NCBI RefSeq assembly: GCF_963667685.1 | Contig: NZ_OY763930.1 | Coordinates: 1,160,501-1,224,500 of the forward strand | Length of the DNA: 64,000 nucleotides | Reading direction: 5' to 3' | Origin: Maridesulfovibrio sp. | GTDB lineage: Bacteria > Desulfobacterota > Desulfovibrionia > Desulfovibrionales > Desulfovibrionaceae | Part shown: one piece after another, positions 18,322 to 27,582 of the stretch | Position numbering within the stretch: the first letter of the stretch is position 1 | Layout: the number at the start of each line of letters is the position of its first letter | Program-made: the position numbers and the translations under genes | The notes under the pieces: model-generated | Told to the model about the DNA's origin: nothing | Database searches by the model: none | What the model saw: only the letters and a program-made list of their open reading frames with translations

Positions 18322-20214
18322 ATGGCAACCAATATGGCTCCCACTGCGGTGGGAGCCCCTTCACAGGAAAAACCCCGCCGCGGGTTTCTGCAGATGCTTA
18401 ATGATGACTTTGAAAAGCCGTTCCTCTTCATCGGCCTGCTCTCAATCATCCTCATCATTACTTTTCAGACATTTTACAGATACGTTGTTACCAATCTGAC
18501 CGAAGATGCCGGATCAGCAGTATGGACGGAAGAACTGGCCCGCTTCATCTTTGTCTGGATTTCATACCTTGCCGCGCCACTGGCAATTAAAAACCGTGAC
18601 AACATCCGGGTGGATATTGTTTTCGACAGACTGTCCCAGAAATGGCAGCACATTTTCTGGATGGTCAACAACCTCTGCTTTATCGTACTTGGTTTTGTTG
18701 TAGCCATCATGGGTATGGACCTGATCAGCATGCAGATGCGTTCTCCCCAGATCGCCCCGGCTCTCCAGATTCCGTACTATATTCCTTACATGATCCTGCC
18801 TGTAGGGTTCAGCCTCATGGTGCTGCGCCTTGTGCAGGACACCATCAAGGAGATAAAGAAATCCAGTATCATGCACGGAGTTGCGGCGGTCGGAATAACT
18901 GCGCTCATATTCATTCCGGTCCTGCTGGGTATTGATTTCGGTGCAACCACGGTTCTATTCGGTTACTTTATTCTCTTTCTGATAATAGGCGTACCCATCG
19001 GTATCAGCCTCGGACTTGCATCTCTGGTAACCCTGATCAGCTCCGGCTCGCTGCCCATTGACTACGTTGCGCAAATTTCCTTCACCTCAATCGACAGCTT
19101 CCCCATCATGGCAATACCTTTCTTCATTGCCGCCGGCATCTTCATGGGCTCCGGCGGACTGTCCGAAAGATTGCTCAACCTCGCTGATGAACTGCTCGGG
19201 CCCCTGCCCGGCGGCATGGCACTGGCAACCATTGCGACATGCATGTTCTTTGCCGCCATTTCCGGCTCCGGCCCAGCAACTGTTGCTGCCATCGGCTCAC
19301 TGACCATCCCGGCCATGATTGAGCGCGGGTACGATAAATACTTTGCCTGTGCGGTTGTTGCCGCTGCCGGTGCTATCGGGGTTATGATTCCCCCTTCCAA
19401 TCCTTTTGTCATCTACGGTGTTGCTTCTCAGGCATCCATCGGCAAGCTGTTCATAGCAGGCATCATGCCCGGAATACTTACCGGTCTGGTACTCATGGCC
19501 TTCAGTTACTGGATTTCCAAGAAAAAAGGATGGATGGGGGAACAGAAAGAACGTTCCGTTAAATCCATCGCCAAGGCATTCTGGGATGCGAAACTGGCGC
19601 TCATGGTTCCGGTCATCGTTCTCGGCGGCATCTACGGCGGTCTGATGACCCCCACCGAAGCTGCTGCGGTTGCCGCATTCTACGGCCTAATTGTCGGTAT
19701 CTTCGTTTATAAGGGCCTCAACCGACACAATATCGTGGACTCCTTCATGGAAGTTTGTTCCACCTCAGCCATCGTAATTATTCTCATGGCGATGGCAACC
19801 ATCTTCGGTTATATCATGACGGTTGAGCAGGTTCCGGCGAAAATAGCCTCTTTCATCCTAGGCATGACCAACAGCAAGATTCTCATCCTGCTCCTTATCA
19901 ACGTATTGCTGCTGGTAATCGGTACCTTTATGGAAGCACTAGCCGCTATCGTAATTCTGGTTCCGATCCTGCTGCCCATCGTGACCAAGGTCGGGGTAGA
20001 TCCGGTCCACTTCGGTATCATTATGGTCGTCAACCTCGCCATCGGATTCGTAACACCTCCGGTAGGGGTCAACCTCTTCGTGGCCTCCTCCGTTGCCAAG
20101 GTTAAACTTGGAGACGTATCAAAGCAGATAATGCCGATCCTCGGCCTGATGATTCTCGTACTGCTCGCAGTAACCTATATCCCCGAAATATCCCTCATGC
20201 TTGTCGGAAACTAG
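18322..20214 (+). CDS. dctQM: Fused TRAP transporter permease DctQM
   Basis: A 630-residue inner-membrane protein joining the small DctQ subunit (about 30-200, four spans) to the large DctM subunit (about 205-625, about 12 spans) in one chain. DctM motifs are visible: PIGISLGLAS, ISGSGPATVAAIGSLTIPAM, MIPPSNPFVIYG and TPPVGVNLFVA. It imports the ligand delivered by DctP using a sodium gradient. It is co-transcribed with dctP and closed by a strong terminator. Confidence 0.93.
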   Translation: MATNMAPTAVGAPSQEKPRRGFLQMLNDDFEKPFLFIGLLSIILIITFQTFYRYVVTNLTEDAGSAVWTEELARFIFVWISYLAAPLAIKNRDNIRVDIVFDRLSQKWQHIFWMVNNLCFIVLGFVVAIMGMDLISMQMRSPQIAPALQIPYYIPYMILPVGFSLMVLRLVQDTIKEIKKSSIMHGVAAVGITALIFIPVLLGIDFGATTVLFGYFILFLIIGVPIGISLGLASLVTLISSGSLPIDYVAQISFTSIDSFPIMAIPFFIAAGIFMGSGGLSERLLNLADELLGPLPGGMALATIATCMFFAAISGSGPATVAAIGSLTIPAMIERGYDKYFACAVVAAAGAIGVMIPPSNPFVIYGVASQASIGKLFIAGIMPGILTGLVLMAFSYWISKKKGWMGEQKERSVKSIAKAFWDAKLALMVPVIVLGGIYGGLMTPTEAAAVAAFYGLIVGIFVYKGLNRHNIVDSFMEVCSTSAIVIILMAMATIFGYIMTVEQVPAKIASFILGMTNSKILILLLINVLLLVIGTFMEALAAIVILVPILLPIVTKVGVDPVHFGIIMVVNLAIGFVTPPVGVNLFVASSVAKVKLGDVSKQIMPILGLMILVLLAVTYIPEISLMLVGN

Positions 20215-20238
20215 GTTTAAATCCAAAGTCAAATTGAA

Positions 20239-20274
20239 ATGCCCTGCGGAACATACGTTCGCAGGGCATTTTTA
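20239..20274 (+). terminator. Terminator of the TRAP transporter operon
   Basis: ATGCCCTGCG (20239-20248) pairs with CGCAGGGCAT (20260-20269), with an extra inner pairing, followed by a run of five T. Confidence 0.9.
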
Positions 20275-20436
20275 CTTTACGAAAAGTAACAGGTCTAAAT
20301 CGCGACCCATCTATATCTATTATCTCCCCTGAGACAAAAACGGATGTTGGGCAGAACAACACACCTCGGCTCCGGCACAGTCAGCACTATGCCTTCACCC
20401 CTCTATGATGTTCCTGCTTCGGCGAATTTTCTAAAA

Positions 20437-21471
20437 TCAGTCCAAAGTGCGGGACAGGAAAGTGTAAATTCTTTCATTTAGCCGGGAGTGGAACCGCGCG
20501 CGGTCGAATCCTGGAGGGTCTTCGGCCACAGTTCCGGCACGGGCGGCAGCTTCAGGAGGAAACGGGGTGAGGAAGGAATAATGCCCGGCATTGGGAACAA
20601 CCATGTATTCGCATGGGACATGAAGATGCTGCCGTATGGCTTCTGCATGGTAAGGATAATGAAGAAAATTATCTTTTTCAGCACGGAAGATACAAATGGG
20701 GACAGATACCGCATTCAACGCACCATCGTAATTGAAGAAAACACCAACAGGAGCCATTAGTATTGCCGCCTTGATTCTTGGGTCATAGAGATTGTCGAGA
20801 CGTTGGTTCGTGGCCGGAGCCTGCGGTGTGGGGAGATTCGTGATGCGGCTAAGGCTCTGACTGTCTGGACTACCACAGAGAACATCTTCGCCATGTTCCC
20901 GGCAGTGCGCTTCTAGGATCGACAAATCGGGAACCCCGCCTGCAAGCGCCATGGCTGTGTAGCCGCCTGCGGAATGACCGAGAACTGCAATGCGGTCTGC
21001 ATCTATATATTGCGCATAGCGTGAACTGGTAAGCAGGAAATCCAATACCCTTGTGATATGCTGCGGTCTGTTGATCCAGTTTGCCGAAGTCCCCTCCGCC
21101 GAATTATCCAGAAAATTGTTCTGAGGATGCAGGACAGAGACTACGATATCTCCATGTTGCGCCAGAAACATGGCCGTGTCGCGATGTCCCAAGTGACTTC
21201 CGCCCGAACCGTGTGAAATGACAACCAGTCGGTGCTTGCCATCCTGAATGGATGCATCCTTCGCCACGTTCAGTTTATAGGGCCCCATTGCGATACTGTG
21301 TGGCTCTTCTGCCGTAGGAAACCAGATACTGCCCAGTATGTTGCTAGTTGTGGGCGGATACGGCACGGAAAGCTGGCGCAGCCCCACATTGAAAAGGTGG
21401 GGGGCAGCCTGAGCGGCAAGGGGGCAGAGCATAAGACAGCATGCCATGCAGAACAGTCGGACAACCTTCAT
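20437..21471 (-). CDS. Secreted alpha/beta hydrolase (PAF-acetylhydrolase/dienelactone-hydrolase-like)
   Basis: A 344-residue protein with a signal peptide of about 22 residues ending AQA, so it is likely periplasmic. It carries the oxyanion loop SHGSGG near 84, the nucleophile elbow GHSAGG near 165, a candidate Asp near AEKDN (about 265) and the catalytic His in NAGHYS (about 298). Several cysteines (CREHGEDVLC) may form a disulfide. It stands alone and its substrate is unknown; similar proteins hydrolyse short esters. No link to the neighbouring sulfur-compound clusters can be shown. Confidence 0.8.
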   Translation of the reverse strand: MKVVRLFCMACCLMLCPLAAQAAPHLFNVGLRQLSVPYPPTTSNILGSIWFPTAEEPHSIAMGPYKLNVAKDASIQDGKHRLVVISHGSGGSHLGHRDTAMFLAQHGDIVVSVLHPQNNFLDNSAEGTSANWINRPQHITRVLDFLLTSSRYAQYIDADRIAVLGHSAGGYTAMALAGGVPDLSILEAHCREHGEDVLCGSPDSQSLSRITNLPTPQAPATNQRLDNLYDPRIKAAILMAPVGVFFNYDGALNAVSVPICIFRAEKDNFLHYPYHAEAIRQHLHVPCEYMVVPNAGHYSFLTPFPPEAAARAGTVAEDPPGFDRARFHSRLNERIYTFLSRTLD

Positions 21472-21691
21472 GAGTGTACTCCGTATGCAAAATGGAAATT
21501 GTGCAGGTGCCGCAAGCTGATGCGGAATAACCGATGTTGAATGCCCTGTAGCATAGTTTGCGCAGAACAGCCAAATCAGAAAAACTAAGGAAAAACAATC
21601 GTTTTTGAGATGATTAATTTCATATTTGCGGTGGCGTACATTGATGGATAAACCTTGCGATGCTTGGTCACAGTCCGGCTTGTTGTAAAAA

Positions 21692-22597
21692 TCATCCTTG
21701 AATCAAAGTCTTTCTGGAAAACAGATATTTTTTTAGTGAGGTTGTTAGTTCCTGCACTTCTTCTGAAAAATTTTTTTCATCAAGATAAGCCAGGACGAAG
21801 TCCGCGACAGGCAACCCCCCATCAACCTCAATTTCTTGAAAAACAGCCTCCTTGAGTTCATTCTGAACTGTAAAACGCATAAGAATTGCGCTGCCGATAT
21901 CCTGATGGATAAACTGTTTGATGACATCGGCACTGATATTATCCATGACCACGTTGGGGTCGCCCACTTCTTTCTTGATAAATTCATCAACAATATAAAT
22001 ATTTCTTTCCTGCAAAAGTAGTGGAATAGAGCCGATATCTCTTGGTGTAATCTTCTTCTTCTCGATCAGCTTACTATCATGCAAGGCGACAAGGGCCAGT
22101 TCTTCGGAAAAAAGATGAATTTTTTTGAGATCAGGGCCTTGGGGAAGACTTGCGGAAAGTACAAAATCAATTTCTTGCGACTGAAGTTTTTCAAGCAGAT
22201 TCGGCACCGTATCCAAAATCATTTTTACATTTAGGTTCGGATGCAACTTTTTTAACAATACGATGAGATTGGGCAGTATGTATTTTGCGAGAATATGATG
22301 CGACCCTATAATCACCTCGTTTGCATGGGCGGTCATCATTTTTTCAAATATATTTTCCAGAGCTTCCGCCTCCTGAAAAACTTTTGTTGCCTGAGCGTAA
22401 ATTGTCATTCCGTCTTGGGTAAGCTTTAAAGAATTCCCTTCGCGAATAAGCAGCCTGAACCCAGCCCAATGTTCCAGTTTTTTTATCTGCATGGTCACAG
22501 CGGAAGGAGTCACAAAAAGTAACTCAGCCGCCTTGGAAACACTCTTGAATTTTGCAGCAAGGTAAAAACTGCGTAGCTGATTTAGATTTATCTTCAT
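21692..22597 (-). CDS. LysR-family transcriptional regulator
   Basis: A 301-residue LysR protein with an N-terminal winged helix (residues 1-60: KSVSKAAELLFVTPSAVTMQIKKLE) and a two-lobed effector-binding domain. It is divergent from the DASS-thioredoxin-sulfotransferase operon, with about 290 bp between the starts, and so is its probable regulator. The inducer may be the compound imported by that cluster. Confidence 0.88.
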   Translation of the reverse strand: MKINLNQLRSFYLAAKFKSVSKAAELLFVTPSAVTMQIKKLEHWAGFRLLIREGNSLKLTQDGMTIYAQATKVFQEAEALENIFEKMMTAHANEVIIGSHHILAKYILPNLIVLLKKLHPNLNVKMILDTVPNLLEKLQSQEIDFVLSASLPQGPDLKKIHLFSEELALVALHDSKLIEKKKITPRDIGSIPLLLQERNIYIVDEFIKKEVGDPNVVMDNISADVIKQFIHQDIGSAILMRFTVQNELKEAVFQEIEVDGGLPVADFVLAYLDEKNFSEEVQELTTSLKKYLFSRKTLIQG

Positions 22598-22887
22598 AAT
22601 TTTTGCTTTAAACTGTTGTCGGAGAGATACTCTGTGCGACTTTTAACAAATCAGATTTAAATCTTGTTTTTATCTTATTATTTTAGCTTATATCCGAATT
22701 CAAAACTGAAAATACTTTGTCCAAAATCCCACAAGTTCTCTGGCGGATTAACTAAAACTTAAAACCAAGTCAATTTAATTGTCTTGAACACGGCCCGGAC
22801 TACGGGCATTAATCCAATTATTCACAAAGTCCTGATCAGACCAACTTTGCATTAAATTGATTCGTTATACAGTTGGAGGAAACAACA
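22598..22887. promoter_or_regulatory. Divergent promoter region, lysR and the sulfotransferase operon
   Basis: A 290-bp AT-rich gap without a gene. It must hold both promoters and the LysR sites, but no single box stands out clearly enough to name. No sigma-54 promoter was found here, unlike in the isethionate regulon. Confidence 0.4.
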
Positions 22888-24303
22888 ATGAGTGCAAGTG
22901 CTACTGCACCACCGAGTGGAATATCTCTAGTCCAGAAAATAGGCTGGATTCTGTCATTAGCTATACCTGCTTTTATCCTGCTGACAGTAGGCGGAGAAGG
23001 TCTGTCCCGCGAAATGATTATTTTTATGGCTATCACAAGTTGGGCAGTAGTCTGCTGGGCTACTGAAATTCTGCCCCCCCCGCTGGTAGGTATCATCCTG
23101 CCCATATTCTATTTCGCAGCCAAGATCGCCCCGGCTTCAATTGCACTGGCAAAGCCGTTTGCCACTGTTATTCCCTGGGCGGTAATCGGCGCGCTTATGA
23201 TCGGCCTTATGGCCCAGAAAACCGGGCTCGCAAAACGCATTGTCCTTAAATGTATGGTCATGACCGGATCAACTTACCCCGGCCTGTTCTTTGCGATGTT
23301 CATCAGCGGCTTGATTCTTACCCCGCTTGTTCCATCCGCAACGGCAAAATGCGCAATTATGCTCGCACTTGGTGTTGGAGCCTGTGATGCCCTGAATCTG
23401 GAAAAAGGAAGCAGAGAGGCAACCGCTGTTGTTTTCGCCGCTTTTCTCTCTGTGTGCGGTCCCCGTTTCGGAATTCTCACTGCATCGCTTGAAAACCTGA
23501 CCATCACCAGACTTATGGCAACTGTAACCGGCGAAACCGTCGGCTATGCTGACTTCGCCATGCATAACTTCATCCCTGCCATTATCTACAGCGGTCTTTC
23601 CATATGCCTCGTCCTGTTTATGGTCCGCGGAAAAGGTAAGCTCAACAAGGATGAACTGCTCAGGCAGTACCGCGAAATGGGATCACTCACTCGCGATGAA
23701 TATATAGCCGGATTCCTCGCTGTCTTCGCAGTGGCCCTTGCTGCGACTTCAAAATACCACGGTCTTCCTGGCATGCACCTTTTTGTTGCCATCAGCGCCG
23801 TTGCCTTTATCCCTAAAATCAACATCCTCAATCAGAAGGATTTCAACTCGCTTGCCTTCCCGATCATTTTCTTTGTGGCCGGTTCTCTGGCAATCGGATT
23901 TGTGGCCGGACATGTGGGTATTGGTAAATGGCTCAGCGTACACATGCTGCCGCTTGCGCAGTCAATGGACAGCGTCTTCGGACTTTCAACTCTGTCATAT
24001 GCCTTTGGTGTGTGCTTCAACTTCATCCTCACCCCGCTGGCAGCTCAGGCCCTGATGACCGTTCCCCTTTCCGAGCTGGCGGTATCCATGCATGTGCAAC
24101 CTTACCCGGTTATCTATAGCTTCCTTTACGGTACCGACCAGTATCTTTTTGCATACGAATTCGCCCTGCTGCTATTTTTCTGCTCCACCGGTCACCTGCA
24201 ACTGCGTCATGCAATGAAACTCCTTGCCATCCGCATGGTTTTCTGCCCGGTTTTTCTTGGTCTGATAGCGGTCCCCTACTGGTCACTGCTGGGAATTGTT
24301 TAA
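22888..24303 (+). CDS. DASS/SLC13-type sodium:anion symporter
   Basis: A 471-residue inner-membrane carrier with about 11-12 spans in two inverted halves. The start at 22888 is set by GGAGG ten bases upstream. The half-repeat hairpin regions include LTPLVPSATAK (about 150) and ILTPLAAQALMTVP (about 390), the positions of the sodium- and anion-binding loops in this family. Relatives move dicarboxylates, sulfate or organosulfonates. It heads the operon with thioredoxin, sulfotransferase, thioredoxin reductase and outer-membrane protein genes, so import of a sulfated or sulfonated organic anion is the simplest reading. Confidence 0.82.
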   Translation: MSASATAPPSGISLVQKIGWILSLAIPAFILLTVGGEGLSREMIIFMAITSWAVVCWATEILPPPLVGIILPIFYFAAKIAPASIALAKPFATVIPWAVIGALMIGLMAQKTGLAKRIVLKCMVMTGSTYPGLFFAMFISGLILTPLVPSATAKCAIMLALGVGACDALNLEKGSREATAVVFAAFLSVCGPRFGILTASLENLTITRLMATVTGETVGYADFAMHNFIPAIIYSGLSICLVLFMVRGKGKLNKDELLRQYREMGSLTRDEYIAGFLAVFAVALAATSKYHGLPGMHLFVAISAVAFIPKINILNQKDFNSLAFPIIFFVAGSLAIGFVAGHVGIGKWLSVHMLPLAQSMDSVFGLSTLSYAFGVCFNFILTPLAAQALMTVPLSELAVSMHVQPYPVIYSFLYGTDQYLFAYEFALLLFFCSTGHLQLRHAMKLLAIRMVFCPVFLGLIAVPYWSLLGIV

Positions 24304-24346
24304 CGATTAAACATACGTAATCAAAATAAATCTGAGGAAATATAAA

Positions 24347-24655
24347 ATGATTCAAGAAATTAATACCCAGGAATACGACGCCCTTGATGCTTCCGGCCCC
24401 ATGCTGGTTGAATTTTACTCTAAAAGCTGCGGACCCTGCAAAATGCTGGCTTTCGTTCTCAAAGACATTGACAAGATGATGCCTGATTTCAAAATTCTCA
24501 CCATCGACTATGACGAAAACCAGGACCTTAAAGAACGCCTTGAAGTCAAAGGGTTCCCCACCATGCTGTTTATGAAGGACGGTTCTGAAGTGAGCCGTTT
24601 GCAGGGCCTGAAACAGAAGCCCGCCATCGTAAAAGAAATCGAAGCACTCTTATAA
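24347..24655 (+). CDS. Thioredoxin
   Basis: A 102-residue thioredoxin with the standard active site CGPC (Cys28, Cys31) and a cis-Pro in GFPTM near 74. There is no signal peptide, so it is cytoplasmic. It is placed 43 bp after the transporter and 16 bp before the sulfotransferase, with trxB further along in the same operon, so it is probably a dedicated redox partner rather than the general housekeeping thioredoxin. Confidence 0.93.
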   Translation: MIQEINTQEYDALDASGPMLVEFYSKSCGPCKMLAFVLKDIDKMMPDFKILTIDYDENQDLKERLEVKGFPTMLFMKDGSEVSRLQGLKQKPAIVKEIEALL

Positions 24656-24671
24656 TCAAGGAGCAATAATT

Positions 24672-26555
24672 ATGAGCAACTGCATCACCTACACCTGCGA
24701 AGACCACCTGATCACCAGTCAGGCCAAAGCTGAAAAGGCATTTCTAGCTGACTTTGAACAGGGCGGATACACATTGAAAAATCCCCTTGTTGTTGAGAAT
24801 CCTTACCTCATCAACCCTCTTTGCGCCCTTGTAATGTTCAAGACTTCCGAAGAAGTTTCCGTAACAGTCACAGTCCACGGCAAACGCATCCAACGTGAAG
24901 ATCTGAGCCATACTTTTGCTCCGGCTAAAGAGCACAAGCTGCCTATCCTCGGCTTATACGAAGATTTCAGCAACAAAGTTGAGATTAAACTATCCGACGG
25001 TTCCAGTACTACCCTGACCATCAAGACTGCAAAGCTGCCCGCACGGGTCAGCCGTTGCAGACATATCTCCACTTCCATCGACTACCTCAAAAACAACTTC
25101 ATGTTCCTGAGCACAGCCGGCAAAAACAGCCCTGCTGCATATGACTACAAAGGTAACATCCGCTGGATGCTGACCGTGAACACAATGTTTGACCTCAAGC
25201 GTGCTGAAAACGGAAATCTGCTCACCGGTTCCCCCCGTTTCTGCCACATGCCTTACAATGCAACCGGTCTGATCGAAATCGACATGCTCGGTAAAATTTA
25301 CAAGGAATACCGTCTCCCCGGCAGCTATCACCATGATCAGTGGGAAATGGAAGACGGCAACCTGCTTATCCTTACTCAGGACATGCATTCCGATACCGTG
25401 GAAGACCAGTGCGTTCTGGTTGACCGCAACACCGGTGAAATCCTCAAGACATGGGATTTCAAAGATGTACTGCCTCAGGATGTTGCCGGTTCCGGTTCTC
25501 AGGATGCTCATGACTGGTTCCACAACAACGCTGTCTGGTACGACAGAAACACCAACTCCCTTGTGCTCTCCGGCCGCCATCAGGATGCCATCATCAGCAT
25601 CGACTATGATTCCGGTAAACTGAACTGGATTCTTGGCGACCCCGAAGGCTGGCCGCAGGAAATGGTGGACAAATACTTCTTTACCCCGGTGGGTGATGTG
25701 GAAAACTTCGACTGGCAGTACGAACAGCATGCATGTCTGGTTACACCGACCGGAGACATCATGTGTTTTGACAACGGTCAGTTCCGTGCCAAGTCCAAAG
25801 AGAATTACCTCAAGAACTCCGAAAACTTCTCCCGTGGTGTGCGCTACCGTATTGATACCGACAAAATGGAAATCGAACAGGTCTGGCAGTACGGTAAAGA
25901 ACGCGGACCCGAGTTCTTCTCTCCTTACATCTGCAACGTTGAATACTACGAAGACGGCCACTACATGGTCCACTCCGGCGGTATTGGTTATGAAAACGGT
26001 CTGCCCGCTGATTCACTCGGAGCTTTCCTCGACAAGAACGACCCCAACGTTGAGCTGCGTTCCGTCACTATTGAAGAAAAAAATGGAGTGGTCCTCTACG
26101 AAATGGAAACTGAGGGCAACTTCTACCGCGCAGAAAAGCTGCCCCTGTATCATGACGGTGAAAATGTTTCCTTCGGCCCCGGTCAGCTTCTCGGAAAGCT
26201 GGATGTTACTCCCACTTTCGACACTGACCCTGAAGTTGAAGAAGTTAATGAGCTGCCCGATTCATGGCACAACATCATCATTGAAGAGGATGAAGACCGC
26301 TTTGTTTTCCATGGCAAATTCGAGCGTGGCACTCTGGCCATGCTCTGCCTTGACGGTAATGAGGGCAAACACAACTACTTCATCAACACTGCTGCCGTGC
26401 GCCATCTGGCCATGTGTTCTGGTGCATTCCTTGAAGATGATGATCGCGACGTAAAATTCAACGTTAGCAAGGAAGGGCTTAAAGGCCGCTACACCCTCAA
26501 ACTGATTATCAATGAGAAGAAATACCACCTTGGTGTTTCTATCTTCGCTGGATAA
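24672..26555 (+). CDS. Cytoplasmic arylsulfate sulfotransferase (ASST-like)
   Basis: A 627-residue protein of the PAPS-independent arylsulfate sulfotransferase family: N-terminal beta domain (1-125, with NPLVVENPY) followed by a six-bladed propeller. Active-site positions are present: His220/His221 in YHHDQWE, His284 in DWFHNN, Arg302/His303 in SGRHQ, and His353 in EQHACL, the likely sulfohistidine nucleophile. Characterised E. coli and Klebsiella enzymes are periplasmic and work with DsbL/DsbI; this one has no signal peptide and sits between thioredoxin and thioredoxin reductase genes. It would move a sulfuryl group from a sulfate ester to an acceptor. Both substrates are unknown, and a changed reaction is possible. 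Confidence 0.85.
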   Translation: MSNCITYTCEDHLITSQAKAEKAFLADFEQGGYTLKNPLVVENPYLINPLCALVMFKTSEEVSVTVTVHGKRIQREDLSHTFAPAKEHKLPILGLYEDFSNKVEIKLSDGSSTTLTIKTAKLPARVSRCRHISTSIDYLKNNFMFLSTAGKNSPAAYDYKGNIRWMLTVNTMFDLKRAENGNLLTGSPRFCHMPYNATGLIEIDMLGKIYKEYRLPGSYHHDQWEMEDGNLLILTQDMHSDTVEDQCVLVDRNTGEILKTWDFKDVLPQDVAGSGSQDAHDWFHNNAVWYDRNTNSLVLSGRHQDAIISIDYDSGKLNWILGDPEGWPQEMVDKYFFTPVGDVENFDWQYEQHACLVTPTGDIMCFDNGQFRAKSKENYLKNSENFSRGVRYRIDTDKMEIEQVWQYGKERGPEFFSPYICNVEYYEDGHYMVHSGGIGYENGLPADSLGAFLDKNDPNVELRSVTIEEKNGVVLYEMETEGNFYRAEKLPLYHDGENVSFGPGQLLGKLDVTPTFDTDPEVEEVNELPDSWHNIIIEEDEDRFVFHGKFERGTLAMLCLDGNEGKHNYFINTAAVRHLAMCSGAFLEDDDRDVKFNVSKEGLKGRYTLKLIINEKKYHLGVSIFAG

Positions 26556-26567
26556 ACCTCCCTTGAC

Positions 26568-26600
26568 ATGCCCGCAGTGGACCGATGCCACTGCGGGCAT
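26568..26600 (+). terminator. Hairpin between sulfotransferase and trxB genes
   Basis: ATGCCCGCAGTGG (26568-26580) pairs perfectly with CCACTGCGGGCAT (26588-26600), with a seven-base loop. The following AATATTATAT lacks a T tract, so partial termination or mRNA stabilisation is likely. Confidence 0.65.
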
Positions 26601-26625
26601 AATATTATATATTTCAGGAGTTATC

Positions 26626-27552
26626 ATGAAAACATATGATGTTCTCATTATCGGTGCAGGACCCGCCGGCATGACTGCCGCTATTTATGCTATCCGCGCA
26701 AACATGTCCGTACTTATGATCGACAAGCTGTCCCCCGGCGGACAGATGGTCAATACCAACGAGATCGAAAACTACACCGGGTCAGGTGCTGTTAACGGTG
26801 CGGAATTGAGTATGCAGATGTTTGAACATACTCAGGATCTGGGTGTGGAATTCGATTATAAGACTGTGCTGGATATCGTGGATAACGGCGAAACCAAGAC
26901 CGTTATCTGTGAAGAAGATGATGCCCGTTTTGAAACCCGTACCGTGATTATCGCTACCGGAACCGTGCCAAGAAGACTGAATGTTGCTGGCGAGGATAAT
27001 TTTGCAGGAACCGGAATCAGCTGGTGCGCAATCTGCGATGGTGCGCAGTACCGTGGCAAAGACGTAGTGGTTATCGGTGGAGGGAACTCCGCAGTGGAAG
27101 AATCCATTTACCTTGCCGGAATTACCTCATCCCTGACCATTGTGACTATGTTTGACCTCACTGCCGACCCTAAAGCCTGCGATCAGTTGCGTGCTATGGA
27201 AAATGTCACAATCTATCCCTATCAGGATGTACTCGAATTTACAGGGGAAGGTGCTCTTGATGGTGTCCGTTTCAAGTCCACTAAAGAGGATGCCACTGAA
27301 CGCTATGTGAAATGCGATGGGGTCTTTGAATATATTGGACTCATGCCTACCTCCGAAAACTTCAAGCATCTTGGAATACTCAATGATTTCGGATTTATTG
27401 AAGTGGATGACGAGATGAACTCCTCCGTGAAAGGTATCTACGGTGCCGGAGACATCACCAGTAAAAAACTCCGTCAGATTATTACAGCCTGCTCCGATGG
27501 AGCCATCGCAGCCAACAACGCTGCTAAATATGTCGAGAGCCTTAAAGGCTAA
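26626..27552 (+). CDS. trxB: Thioredoxin reductase
   Basis: A 308-residue low-molecular-weight flavoprotein: FAD motif GAGPAG at the N-terminus, NADPH motif GGGNSA near 150, redox-active CAIC (Cys134, Cys137) where the common form is CATC, and the C-terminal FAD segment GIYGAGD. The start at 26626 follows CAGGAG. It should reduce the thioredoxin encoded two genes upstream, keeping the cluster supplied with reductant. It is separated from the sulfotransferase gene by a hairpin and followed after 30 bp by the outer-membrane protein gene. Confidence 0.92.
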   Translation: MKTYDVLIIGAGPAGMTAAIYAIRANMSVLMIDKLSPGGQMVNTNEIENYTGSGAVNGAELSMQMFEHTQDLGVEFDYKTVLDIVDNGETKTVICEEDDARFETRTVIIATGTVPRRLNVAGEDNFAGTGISWCAICDGAQYRGKDVVVIGGGNSAVEESIYLAGITSSLTIVTMFDLTADPKACDQLRAMENVTIYPYQDVLEFTGEGALDGVRFKSTKEDATERYVKCDGVFEYIGLMPTSENFKHLGILNDFGFIEVDDEMNSSVKGIYGAGDITSKKLRQIITACSDGAIAANNAAKYVESLKG

Positions 27553-27582
27553 CATATAACTACCAAACATATTGGAGGAAAG